A stretch of 64,000 bases of DNA, from positions 183,030-247,029 of the forward strand of contig JAJEBK010000053.1 in assembly GCA_022823945.1 (NCBI GenBank), read 5' to 3'. The first letter of the stretch is position 1. Each line of letters opens with the position of its first letter. Source of the DNA: Anaerolineae bacterium. GTDB taxonomy: Bacteria; Chloroflexota; Anaerolineae; Aggregatilineales; Phototrophicaceae. The notes below the pieces were generated by a model. It was not told the origin of the DNA, searched no databases, and worked only from the letters and a program-made list of their open reading frames with translations. Shown here piece after piece: positions 26,123 through 34,746 of this stretch. A program made the position numbers and the translations under genes.

Positions 26123-27064
26123 TTAGCCCCTGCGCTCTGCCAGCCGTGCAGCCAGCCAAAGCAGCCCATCCGCCGCCCAGCCACCCGCCAGCGCCAGGCA
26201 GAGCAAGGCTGGTCCTAATCCCGCGCCAGCCGGCACGCTTGACCAAAGCTCGCCCAGATTGCTCAGCTGCCCCAGGCTCAAACCCCAGTCGCCCAGCGCG
26301 CCATACACAAGCAGCCAGGCAAATTGTGTCTCGCCGCGCAGCTGCAGCCAGTTGAAATTGACTTGCAGACTGCTCGCCGCGACCCATATCGCCTGAGTTG
26401 AAACGATTAGCATTTGCGCCAGCGCCGCGAATAAGCGCTCGCGGATGAACACCGACAGCAGAATGCCCAGCGCCGCGCCCAGCCCAATCGCGCAAAGGGG
26501 CAGCAGGAGCAGCGCCGCTATGGTCGCCGTGATCAACGGCAGCGCCAGCCACGAATCCGGCAGAGGTGGCGACGCTTGCAGCGCGAGCATGGACCCGTGC
26601 TGCCCGCCAAAAGCTGACAGATCGACCCACATGCCGAGGCAATAGAGCAGCCGCAGGAGCAAGATCGCCGCGATGGGCGCGCGCAAACGAAGCAAAATCC
26701 CCAGCCAGCGCATGCGCAGCGACAGCGTCACGCCCGCTTCAGTCGCGCGCAGGCTGTCCCAGGTTTTTCGGCTGCGCTGCCGGCCCGCTGTGGCACCGCC
26801 CAGCACAAATGCCACCACCCAGGTCCCCGTTTGCAGCGCCAGCAAAGGCAATTGACTGCTGTGCCAGATGCGTCTGCCGAGGTTGGCATCAATTGGATTG
26901 CGCGCTTCGAGGAGCAAGGCCACCAGGCCGATGGTCAGCAACCACCCAGCCACTTGCAGCAAGGTGCCGCGCGGGCCGCTCGTATTCGCAAGCTGATAAC
27001 GCAGCAGCGCGCTATCTCGCCGCGCCCAGTCTGGCAGAATCCAGTCGCGCAGGGTTTTATCCAT
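26123..27064 (-). CDS. Polytopic membrane protein of the addBA operon
   Basis: 313 residues with about six to eight membrane helices, rich in Leu, Ala and Trp. The arrangement (a soluble N-terminal stretch of about 50 residues MDKTLRDWILPDWARRDSALL, two helices, a basic loop AGRQRSRKTWDSLRATEAG, then more helices) recalls ABC-2-type permeases, where a Trp/Leu loop of this sort follows helix 2. That resemblance is weak. The start ATG (27062-27064) lies inside the last codons of addA, eight bases of overlap, so translation is probably coupled. No family can be named. Confidence 0.55.
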   Translation of the reverse strand: MDKTLRDWILPDWARRDSALLRYQLANTSGPRGTLLQVAGWLLTIGLVALLLEARNPIDANLGRRIWHSSQLPLLALQTGTWVVAFVLGGATAGRQRSRKTWDSLRATEAGVTLSLRMRWLGILLRLRAPIAAILLLRLLYCLGMWVDLSAFGGQHGSMLALQASPPLPDSWLALPLITATIAALLLLPLCAIGLGAALGILLSVFIRERLFAALAQMLIVSTQAIWVAASSLQVNFNWLQLRGETQFAWLLVYGALGDWGLSLGQLSNLGELWSSVPAGAGLGPALLCLALAGGWAADGLLWLAARLAERRG

Positions 27065-30000
27065 GATCGCCGATTGCTTCGCCCAGCGTGGCTTCCAGCC
27101 GTTGCAGCTCGATTTGACAGTCGGCATAATCCAACTGAATTGTGCGGTTATGGTGCAGATAATGCACATAAATCCAGGGCGGCTCGCCCAGGTCCAACTG
27201 CTCTTGAACCGCCGCCGCATATACGCCTAGCTGCAGCCGATATTGGCGCGCGTGCCCCAGCCAATCGCCGCCGGCATCACCCGTCTTGTAATCAATGATG
27301 CGCCAGACGCCATCTGCTCCCTGCAGCAGTACATCCATTGCGCCATGAATCACCCGTTCATGCCAAAGCAGGATGAAAGGCAGCTCGGTGAAAACGGGTC
27401 GGCTTTCGGCGCGCGCGCGCTCGATCCAGCCGCAGACATCGCTTCGGGCATAATTGTCCAGCAAGCGCCGAACCTGCTCCAACATGCCAGGCAGCGCCGA
27501 AGCATCGGTTGCGCCGCGCTGCCAGGCGACTGCTTCGATCAACTCGGCGGGCGGTTCATCCTGCATCTGGAAAGCCTTCAGGCGCAGCAGTTCATGTACG
27601 ATTGAGCCAATCTGTCGTTGCGATATGCGCCGCTGCCGCAGGTTGAGCGGATGCGCTCGCGGTGGCAGATCATGTAGCGCTGTTTCGCGGAAGCGCAAAG
27701 CTGCTTCGCGCCGTTTTTTTGCATCTGCGCCGAAACGAACTTCGCCGAGGTTTGCCAAAGATGTAACCGAGAGATGACTGGGCTGCGTGGGGAAGTCGGG
27801 CATGTTTTGCAGCAAGGGCGGCGCTAGGGGCGGATAGGCGCTGGCTTCGGTAGCAAGATTCCACAAATCGGCGGCCGACCGCGCGCTGCGGTACCAGAGC
27901 GCTTCGTCAGTTGGTCTGTCGGGCATGGCGATGCGCAGCGGATGCCCAGCCAGGGAGGCGATCTGCGTTTCTTCGCGCGGGAGATCTTCCAGATCGAGCG
28001 TCTTGAGCAGCTTCCCCAGCCAGCCGCGCGCTTTCCACACGCCGCTTTTTGCCAAGGATACCGCGCCACTGATGAGCAGATAATCTTGCGCTCGCGTCGC
28101 CGCGACATACAAAAGCCGTTTGGCTTCCGCTGCTTCTTTTTGGCGCTGCAAGGCGATATTGCGTTTGTGCGCAAAGCCGCTTTCATAGCGATTGCTTGCG
28201 GGCTCATAGACCTTGCAGCTCAGTCCATGTTGGGCATCGGCAAGCAGCATGGGCGAGACCGATGGGCTTGACCGCGCGGCATCAGCCAGGATGACCATTG
28301 GGAATTCCAACCCTTTGCTGGCATGCACAGTCATCAATCGGACGGAGTCATCCGCTTTGAGCAGCGCCTCGCCTTCGCGCGCTTCGCGTGTTGTCAGGTC
28401 GGTCAGGTATTGCGAGAATTCGCCCAATCTGTTCTTTCCGCTGTCGTCTGCCAACTGTAGCAGCTTTTCGATATTGCCGCGCCGCCTGTCGCCATCGGGC
28501 AAGCCGGTCAAAATAGCCAGGTAACGGGTCGTCGCCAGCGCATGGCGAAGCAACCGGGATATGGATACGCGGCCAGCCATGCGCCTCAATTCGTCAAGCA
28601 CAGCCCGCGCATGCCGCAGCCGCGGCAGATCGTCCGGCGATACGCCCGGGCAGGCCTCATCCGCCATTTGCAGCGCCGTCCACAATGGCAGTGGTACAGC
28701 GCTGTCATCCATCATCAGACGCAGCGCCAACAGCAGGTCATCGCTGAAGGCGAACATGGGCGAGCGCAGCGCCGTCGCCAACGACAGATCGTCGGCCGGA
28801 TTGTGCAAAGCGCGCAGCAAATCCAACACATCCCACACTTCTTGACGGTCGAAGTAGCCGCGGCCAGCCACGGTCAGAAACGGGATTTCCTTGGCTTTGA
28901 AGACATCTTCGTACAGGGTGACTTTGCTCAACGCGCGGAAAAGAACGGCTATATCGCCATAGCGGATGGGACGCCAGCAATCCTGTTGCCGGTCGTGGAC
29001 CTGGCGCTCTTGCGCGACGATTTCGTGGATGCGCGCGGCGATTTGGTGGGCTTCCCAGCGGCGCACATCGTCAGCGGCGTAATGCTGTTTGCTTCGATTT
29101 TTGCTTTGAACAAGCTCGCCATTCTCATCGCGAATGCTCGTGTCCAGCAGCAGCAATTCCAGCGCGGCGCTTTCTGGAGCAGCCTGGCGAAACGCCTGCA
29201 TGGGCTTGTCGAATACGACTTCATATTGACGCGTCGGGCTAGCCTCAGCGCGCGTCAGCAGGCGACTGAAGACTGTGTTGAATTGTTCGACCAGCCGACG
29301 ATGCGCCCGAAAAGAAATCGCAAGCGGCAATTCCAGTCCTCGCTCTTGCCCGGCGATTTGCCCCCGCACGCGCTCAAAGACGCTGACATCCGCGCCGCGA
29401 AATTGATAGATGCTCTGCTTGGGGTCGCCCACCACGAAGAGCGAGCCGCCGCGCCGCACATCCGCCAGCGACTGGATGATCTGCCATTGCGCGCGATTGG
29501 TGTCTTGAAATTCGTCGACCAGCAGATGCTTGAATTCAGTCCCGCGATAGCGCTGCTGTACTTGATCATTTTGCAGCAGTTCTGCCGCCAGTCGTTCCAG
29601 GTCGTTGAAATCGAGCAGCGCTCGATCGCGTTTCAAGGCTGCATACTGTTGGCGCACCCGTTGAAACAGCCTGTTCCAAAGGATGAGCGCTTCGGCGCTG
29701 GCGAGGTCCAGCTCGCCCGGTGGTTTCCCGGCGATTTCCAATGCCACCTTGATTCGTTCGCGCAAGTTTCGCAGTGTTTGTGCCGCCCGCGCTTTGGTTT
29801 CTTTGCCTCCCCAGGCTTTCGCCTTGCCTTTCCCGCCGACAGCGCCTTCGCTGTAGCACTGTTGCATCAGCCGCTGCGCAGTTTGCGAGTCGTTGGCGGC
29901 TTCGATGCGGCGCAGGTAGTTGTCGTATTGCCAGACCAGATCGGCGAGCTTGTCAGCGCTTGGCAGCATGGGCAATTCTGCCAGAGCGGCTATCTCATCG

Positions 30001-30614
30001 GCGCGCAGCAAATGGTCGCGAGCTGCCAGCGCCGACTCGCCCCATTGCGTCTGCCATTGCTCGAAGATCTGCGCGGGATCGGCTGGCAGGGGCGGTGTAT
30101 CGGCCTGGACAAGCGCTATGTCCTGCAGCGAGCTTTTGATGTGAAAGGCGTCTACCTGCGTGAAGAGCTTCGCCAGCGGCGTGTCGATCTCTGCCAGGAC
30201 GTCTTCGACAGCATCGCCGAGCAAAATGGCGGCATCGGTTTCAGCGAGCACCTCAAAGAGCGGATCGATGCCAGCCTGCGCCGCATTCGCCCGCAGCAGG
30301 TCGGCGCACAAGCCATGAATCGTGTCGATGCGCGCGCTGTCCAAAGCAGCCAGGTGTCGCGCCCAGCGGTCGCCGTCGGCAAATTGCGCGCGTCGCTGCA
30401 ATTCTGTGCGCAGCCTGTCGCGCATTTCCCAAGCGGCGGCCTCGGTAAAGGTGATGGCGACCAGCGCATGAATGTGCCAGCTCGGATTGGCATCCAGCAT
30501 CTGCAAATAGCGCTCGACAAGGATGCGCGTCTTGCCCGAGCCGGCACCGGCCACGACGATCAGATTCTTGTCATGGATGTGGATGGCGGCGTGCTGTTCT
30601 TTTGTCAGCTGCAT
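27057..30614 (-). CDS. addA: AddA-type helicase-nuclease subunit
   Basis: 1185 residues. The superfamily-1 helicase motifs are all present: I (AGAGSGKT, Lys28), Ia (ITFTEAAAWEM), II (LLVDEFQDTN), III (GDPKQSIYQFRGAD), V (TVHASKGLEFPMVIL) and VI (LLYVAATRAQDYLL). The C-terminal RecB-type nuclease domain carries GAMDVLLQGADGVWRIIDYKTGD (Asp and Asp-x-Lys metal site) and QYRLQLGVYAAA. AddA translocates 3'-5' and cuts one strand while AddB cuts the other during double-strand break resection. Length and order fit AddA. It lies nine bases downstream of addB and overlaps the membrane protein gene. Confidence 0.9.
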   Translation of the reverse strand: MQLTKEQHAAIHIHDKNLIVVAGAGSGKTRILVERYLQMLDANPSWHIHALVAITFTEAAAWEMRDRLRTELQRRAQFADGDRWARHLAALDSARIDTIHGLCADLLRANAAQAGIDPLFEVLAETDAAILLGDAVEDVLAEIDTPLAKLFTQVDAFHIKSSLQDIALVQADTPPLPADPAQIFEQWQTQWGESALAARDHLLRADEIAALAELPMLPSADKLADLVWQYDNYLRRIEAANDSQTAQRLMQQCYSEGAVGGKGKAKAWGGKETKARAAQTLRNLRERIKVALEIAGKPPGELDLASAEALILWNRLFQRVRQQYAALKRDRALLDFNDLERLAAELLQNDQVQQRYRGTEFKHLLVDEFQDTNRAQWQIIQSLADVRRGGSLFVVGDPKQSIYQFRGADVSVFERVRGQIAGQERGLELPLAISFRAHRRLVEQFNTVFSRLLTRAEASPTRQYEVVFDKPMQAFRQAAPESAALELLLLDTSIRDENGELVQSKNRSKQHYAADDVRRWEAHQIAARIHEIVAQERQVHDRQQDCWRPIRYGDIAVLFRALSKVTLYEDVFKAKEIPFLTVAGRGYFDRQEVWDVLDLLRALHNPADDLSLATALRSPMFAFSDDLLLALRLMMDDSAVPLPLWTALQMADEACPGVSPDDLPRLRHARAVLDELRRMAGRVSISRLLRHALATTRYLAILTGLPDGDRRRGNIEKLLQLADDSGKNRLGEFSQYLTDLTTREAREGEALLKADDSVRLMTVHASKGLEFPMVILADAARSSPSVSPMLLADAQHGLSCKVYEPASNRYESGFAHKRNIALQRQKEAAEAKRLLYVAATRAQDYLLISGAVSLAKSGVWKARGWLGKLLKTLDLEDLPREETQIASLAGHPLRIAMPDRPTDEALWYRSARSAADLWNLATEASAYPPLAPPLLQNMPDFPTQPSHLSVTSLANLGEVRFGADAKKRREAALRFRETALHDLPPRAHPLNLRQRRISQRQIGSIVHELLRLKAFQMQDEPPAELIEAVAWQRGATDASALPGMLEQVRRLLDNYARSDVCGWIERARAESRPVFTELPFILLWHERVIHGAMDVLLQGADGVWRIIDYKTGDAGGDWLGHARQYRLQLGVYAAAVQEQLDLGEPPWIYVHYLHHNRTIQLDYADCQIELQRLEATLGEAIGDHG

Positions 30615-30623
30615 GCGCCCGCC

Positions 30624-33600
30624 TCAAATCCGCGTGTTTTTGAAGCGGCTGGTGTTGCTGCGCCGGCACAAATGCGCGAATTCGCAGTAGCGCACGCATT
30701 TGCCATTTTCAAACGCTGTGGCTCTCACGGGAAAAACGCCTTCACGCCCTTGCTGCAAGTTGCTGGCGATGTGCTCTCGCGCTTTGTCTAACAACGCTTG
30801 ATGCTCTTCGTTTTCGGTATGGATGAGTCCGCTGTAGCCAAGATTGCGCAGGTGCCAAAACATCCCGCCGGCAACTTCTGCGCGTTCGTCCCGCGCCATA
30901 TCGTCCAGCGCCAGCAGATAGACCAGCATCTGGAAGTCGCGCCCGGCTTCCATTTCGCTGTGCGGGATGGCCCTGCTGCCAGTCTTGTAATCCACCAGCG
31001 CCAGCTTGTCGTCAACGCGGTCGATCCGGTCGATCATGCCACGCGCTCGCAGCGAATCCCCGTCCATCAGCGCCACTTTCAGGTCATGAAATGCGTGCTC
31101 CAGCCGTTCGACATGCCTGGCGCTACCGAACAACTGTAGCGGACTTTCATCGGAAAAATCTTGACGGACAAGCGCAGCCAGCCGCGCCCGAATTAGCTGC
31201 TTTTCTGCTTCCCAGCTTCTGCCCGCGCGGAAATTGAAGGTTTCGGGAGCGCGTTCCAGGAGCGCATCTGCCACTTCGCCAAAGATGACCAGTGCCCGCT
31301 CGCGATTGGATGCTTCGACAGCCAGCCCCTCGTCCGCGATTTGCCGATAAGCCTCTTCCAGGATGCTGTGGTTCAAGCTGCCCATTTGCAGGTTGTCCGC
31401 GCCCGGCTGCACTTCCTTGTGTTCCTCTAGCTTGAGCAGGCGCTTGGCAAAAAAACGAAAGCCACAGACGCCATAATCTTTCAGTTGCGAGGCGCTCCAG
31501 ACGCGCTGCGGACCGAGCAATCGCGCGACTTCTGCCAGGAGTTCAGGCTTGGATAGGCTGCCGCTATAGCGATTGGCTGGTTGGTTGGAAAGCCGCCCAA
31601 GCTCGACCGCCCGCCCGATCATGATATGCTGCCAGGCTGCTGGCCTCTCTGCGCGCAGCCAGTTCAAATGTTGCAATGTTGTGTTGACTCGCAGGTTGTC
31701 TGGCTGTGTTAGCTCGGCCGCCAGCGCCAGCGTCAGTTCATCGATACTGGCCGCTTCTGGTGATTTTGCGATCTCGCCCAATGACCGCTCGTGTATGGGT
31801 TGCTGGGGATAGATGCGGCGCACTGTCCGCCAAAGATGACTTTCCAGCCAGGGTTTGCCGGCTTTGAATGTGGGGCGCGCCAAGCCAAGCGTTCGTTGTG
31901 GCAGCGCCAGCAGCTCGTAGAATAGTCCCGGGTCATCGCTACGCTCGGCGCGCGAATCCAGCGGGATGCCACGAGCCCGCATCGCTGCCCGCTCGGAATC
32001 CAGATAGAACGGATCTTCGCCAGATTCGGCCGGAAAGATGCTTTCCGCCAGCCCCAGAATGTAGACATGCTCATGTGGCAAGCCCCGCGCCTGGCTGGCA
32101 GTTGTCACCAGCACCCTACCTCGCCGCGGCAGATTGCCTTGCTGACGGGGTGGTGAATCCAGGGCTTGACGCAGGTCGCCATGAAACTGCGCCCAACTGA
32201 TTTGGCGATGATGACCCGTCTGCCGCAAGGCAGCGTCGGTCGCCAACAGTTCCCGCAGGTTGGCCTCCAGGCTGCTCAAGGCGCGGCTGTCTCGCTGGAA
32301 ATGCGCATTGCCGTCCGAGCGCGCCAGTTGGCGAATATGCAGGGAAAAGACGTTGGCGTGCCTGGCTTCTGCTTCGCTATGTTCACGAAGATCAGCGCCC
32401 AAAAGGGCATCCAGCCAGGCGACATAAGCGCGAAGATCGGCCTTGGCGGGCGGCGTTATGCCCTCCATGAAGGCGCTCAGTTTTTCGCACAGCGCATCCG
32501 CCTGCAGCTGTGTCAGGACAGTGGCGCTTTCTTCGTCGGATTCGATTCCCGGCTGGCGGGCAAGCTGAATGACATCCAGCCATTCGCTCTTGCCCCCGCC
32601 GACGAGTTGCCGCTCGCGACTGATGCGATCCAACAGGTTGATCGATTTCTCGTCCAAGCCCGAGTCGATGTAGGGTGAGCGCAATCCATCCAGCAGGTCG
32701 CGCCGGCGGAAGCGTGGCCAAAGCCCCAGCACAGCCAGCAGGGCAGCGATCACCGGCGTGCGGCTGCAGGGGCGCTCAATCTGTATCAGCAAGGGCAGTT
32801 GGAATTCTTGGCCGACGCTCTGCAAAGTGTCTGCATACAACTCCCAATCGCGCAAGATGACCAGCATGTCATCGGGCGGCACACCACCCAGCAGACGGCG
32901 CTTTACATCGCGCAACACTTCTCTCGCTTCGTGAGTCGGGCTGGGCGCAGCGATCAATTTCAGCGCTTCGCTGCTGCCACCGCTTTCAGAATCGGCGTGA
33001 AAGAGTCGGCTTAGCCGCTGCAGGTCGACATGACGGGATGATTTCGGGACGATTTTTGTAAGGCGCAATGCGACATTGGTCCGCGCGAATGCGTCTTCGA
33101 GCCGCTGCCTGGCGATGCAACTGCGGCTGGTCGCTGGCGCAGCGGGTGCCTGCGTCAGGGTGATGTGCAACTGCGGGATTGCCCTTGCCAGCGCCGCCAA
33201 AAGCTGTGCTTGCACGCGCGTGAATTGGTCGAAGCCATCGACCAGCAGCAATTGGGGGCCAGCCACGATGTGCGGCTTCTCTTGCAATTTCGCCAGCGCC
33301 AGCCAACCCTCGCCTTCAATATCCGCCAGCCGGTTATTGCGCAGTTGTTGCTGGTAGCGCGCATAGATTGTGGCAAGCTCGTGGTCTTTGGGTGTTTGCG
33401 CGGCTTCTGCATAGGCTTCGGCGCTGATGCCGCTCTGCTTCAATTCGTCAAAGAGTTGCGTCAACACTGTGACGAATCCGCGTGTATCGGCGATGCCATG
33501 GAAAACGCGCAGTTCGTCCGCCGCATGCATATCTTGCAGCAGACGACGCAAAAAGCTGAAGCGCGCTGCTTCACTCAGGCGGCGCACAGGCTCTCCTGCC

Positions 33601-33839
33601 AAACGCAGCAAATGGGCGTTCAATCCATAGAAGTCGAAGAAGTCGATGTGAAAGTGCACAAGTTGGCGGTCATCGTCCAGCGCCAGCCGCTCGCGAAAAT
33701 ACAGCTCTTGGCGGCGCGTCGCCAGCAGCATCCAAATGCGCGGGAAATCTGCTCGCGACCGACCAGCGCGCCGCAGCAGCGAAAGCATCGCTTGCGTTTT
33801 GCCGATGCCTTCTGGCGCAAGGTGTAAGGTGCCCACCAC
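30624..33839 (-). CDS. addB: AddB-type nuclease subunit with iron-sulfur cluster
   Basis: 1071 residues. The N terminus has a P-loop (APEGIGKTQ) as in AddB, where helicase motifs are degenerate. The C-terminal nuclease region shows GMIDRIDRVDDKLALVDYKTG, the metal-binding Asp and Asp-x-Lys. Four cysteines in the spacing of the AddB 4Fe-4S staple are visible: one near residue 790 (YGVCGFRFF) and three at the end (CVRYCEFAHLC). The protein forms a complex with AddA, made from the next gene. The NERD-domain gene ends nine bases upstream. The start is the only well-placed ATG after that stop. Confidence 0.85.
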   Translation of the reverse strand: MVGTLHLAPEGIGKTQAMLSLLRRAGRSRADFPRIWMLLATRRQELYFRERLALDDDRQLVHFHIDFFDFYGLNAHLLRLAGEPVRRLSEAARFSFLRRLLQDMHAADELRVFHGIADTRGFVTVLTQLFDELKQSGISAEAYAEAAQTPKDHELATIYARYQQQLRNNRLADIEGEGWLALAKLQEKPHIVAGPQLLLVDGFDQFTRVQAQLLAALARAIPQLHITLTQAPAAPATSRSCIARQRLEDAFARTNVALRLTKIVPKSSRHVDLQRLSRLFHADSESGGSSEALKLIAAPSPTHEAREVLRDVKRRLLGGVPPDDMLVILRDWELYADTLQSVGQEFQLPLLIQIERPCSRTPVIAALLAVLGLWPRFRRRDLLDGLRSPYIDSGLDEKSINLLDRISRERQLVGGGKSEWLDVIQLARQPGIESDEESATVLTQLQADALCEKLSAFMEGITPPAKADLRAYVAWLDALLGADLREHSEAEARHANVFSLHIRQLARSDGNAHFQRDSRALSSLEANLRELLATDAALRQTGHHRQISWAQFHGDLRQALDSPPRQQGNLPRRGRVLVTTASQARGLPHEHVYILGLAESIFPAESGEDPFYLDSERAAMRARGIPLDSRAERSDDPGLFYELLALPQRTLGLARPTFKAGKPWLESHLWRTVRRIYPQQPIHERSLGEIAKSPEAASIDELTLALAAELTQPDNLRVNTTLQHLNWLRAERPAAWQHIMIGRAVELGRLSNQPANRYSGSLSKPELLAEVARLLGPQRVWSASQLKDYGVCGFRFFAKRLLKLEEHKEVQPGADNLQMGSLNHSILEEAYRQIADEGLAVEASNRERALVIFGEVADALLERAPETFNFRAGRSWEAEKQLIRARLAALVRQDFSDESPLQLFGSARHVERLEHAFHDLKVALMDGDSLRARGMIDRIDRVDDKLALVDYKTGSRAIPHSEMEAGRDFQMLVYLLALDDMARDERAEVAGGMFWHLRNLGYSGLIHTENEEHQALLDKAREHIASNLQQGREGVFPVRATAFENGKCVRYCEFAHLCRRSNTSRFKNTRI

Positions 33840-33848
33840 TGTCGCCCC

Positions 33849-34589
33849 CTAGCGATAAAGCAGATCGATGACTTGCTGGGTGCTGCGCGCGTCCAGCCGC
33901 CGCGCTGCAAAATAGCTGTTGCGCAGATCCGGCATGAAAGCGCTGGCATGCACAACCGGCACAACTGGCTTCTGGGTACGTATTTGCGCTGCTGGCTCTT
34001 CGTGCATGAAGACCACGGCAGCGAATATGGGCATGTCGACCAAGCCCCGCTCTTGCAGTGCCGCCTCGACTCGCAGCGCGCTCGCAACCACCTCTCGCGT
34101 GGGGTTCCAGCGAAGCGCCCGCCATTTGCCAGCGCGCCCCCGCCGCAGCCAACTGCCGCCGTTATTGAAGTATTCGCCGCGCCGCCGGGTGATGCGCAGC
34201 AACAAGACACCATGCCGGCTGACCAGCGCCGCGTCCACATAACCGATGCTGCGTTGGCTGATATTGCGGATGAAGACGAAATGGCGATCCAACTGCGTCG
34301 CCAGCCGCTCGCCCAATTCCCAAGCCAGGGCATTGTCAGTCCGCCAGCTCACCGCTCGCAAAGCCAGCAGCATAGCGAAGATGCACAGCGCCGCGCCCAC
34401 CGGCAGCATGCCCTTGCGCGCCAGATCATATATGGCGAAGGCGCTGTTGCCGGGCACAGCCAGATTCACGATGTGCAAGCCCATGCCCGCCACCAGCAGC
34501 GCCGCGCCCAGCAGAAAAAGCACAGCTGCCGCCAGTAGGACATCGCGCGAGCGTCGATTCAGCCGTCGCGTCGGGGCGACATTTTGCAT
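33849..34589 (-). CDS. Membrane-anchored NERD-like (nuclease-related) protein upstream of addBA
   Basis: 246 residues. Two N-terminal membrane helices (about 16-38 and 52-74) are followed by a cytoplasmic domain (about 90-230) with a NERD-like pattern: FVFIRNISQRSIGYVDAALV, then RHGVLLLRITRRRGEYFNNG and GSWLRR. In NERD proteins this is the Asp and Glu/Lys metal site; here the position of the usual IEVK motif reads LRITRR, so catalysis is uncertain. The start is fixed by GGGAGG five bases before the ATG. Nine bases separate it from addB, so the two are almost surely one operon and the protein probably works with AddAB at DNA ends or near the membrane. Confidence 0.65.
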   Translation of the reverse strand: MQNVAPTRRLNRRSRDVLLAAAVLFLLGAALLVAGMGLHIVNLAVPGNSAFAIYDLARKGMLPVGAALCIFAMLLALRAVSWRTDNALAWELGERLATQLDRHFVFIRNISQRSIGYVDAALVSRHGVLLLRITRRRGEYFNNGGSWLRRGRAGKWRALRWNPTREVVASALRVEAALQERGLVDMPIFAAVVFMHEEPAAQIRTQKPVVPVVHASAFMPDLRNSYFAARRLDARSTQQVIDLLYR

Positions 34590-34689
34590 GCGCGCCTCCC
34601 GCGCCTTTGGACTCGCCCAAGATTGTAGCCCATTGCGCCGAGCTGGCAATCTGCGCCTGCATTGCCGCGCGTGCCTGGACGGTCGCCAC

Positions 34690-34695
34690 TATAAT
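34690..34695 (+). promoter_or_regulatory. Consensus -10 box of the kinase-like gene
   Basis: TATAAT at 34690-34695, 52 bases before the chosen ATG. No convincing -35 at 16-18 bases was found. It sits inside an otherwise open frame, which argues against an upstream start for the gene. Confidence 0.4.
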
Positions 34696-34746
34696 GGCTG
34701 CTACTTGGCGGCAGCCACATCGGCTGGGCAGACCGCGGAAGTAAAT

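Noticed and set aside
28542..30791. Open frame of 749 codons on the plus strand opposite addA
   Set aside because: It lies antisense to a clearly functional helicase-nuclease. Its product is rich in Arg, Gln and His without any motif, a common by-product of GC-rich codon bias.
34246..34746. Possible longer N terminus for the kinase-like protein
   Set aside because: The stretch is antisense to the NERD gene start and contains the -10 box TATAAT; the protein pattern begins only at 34747.
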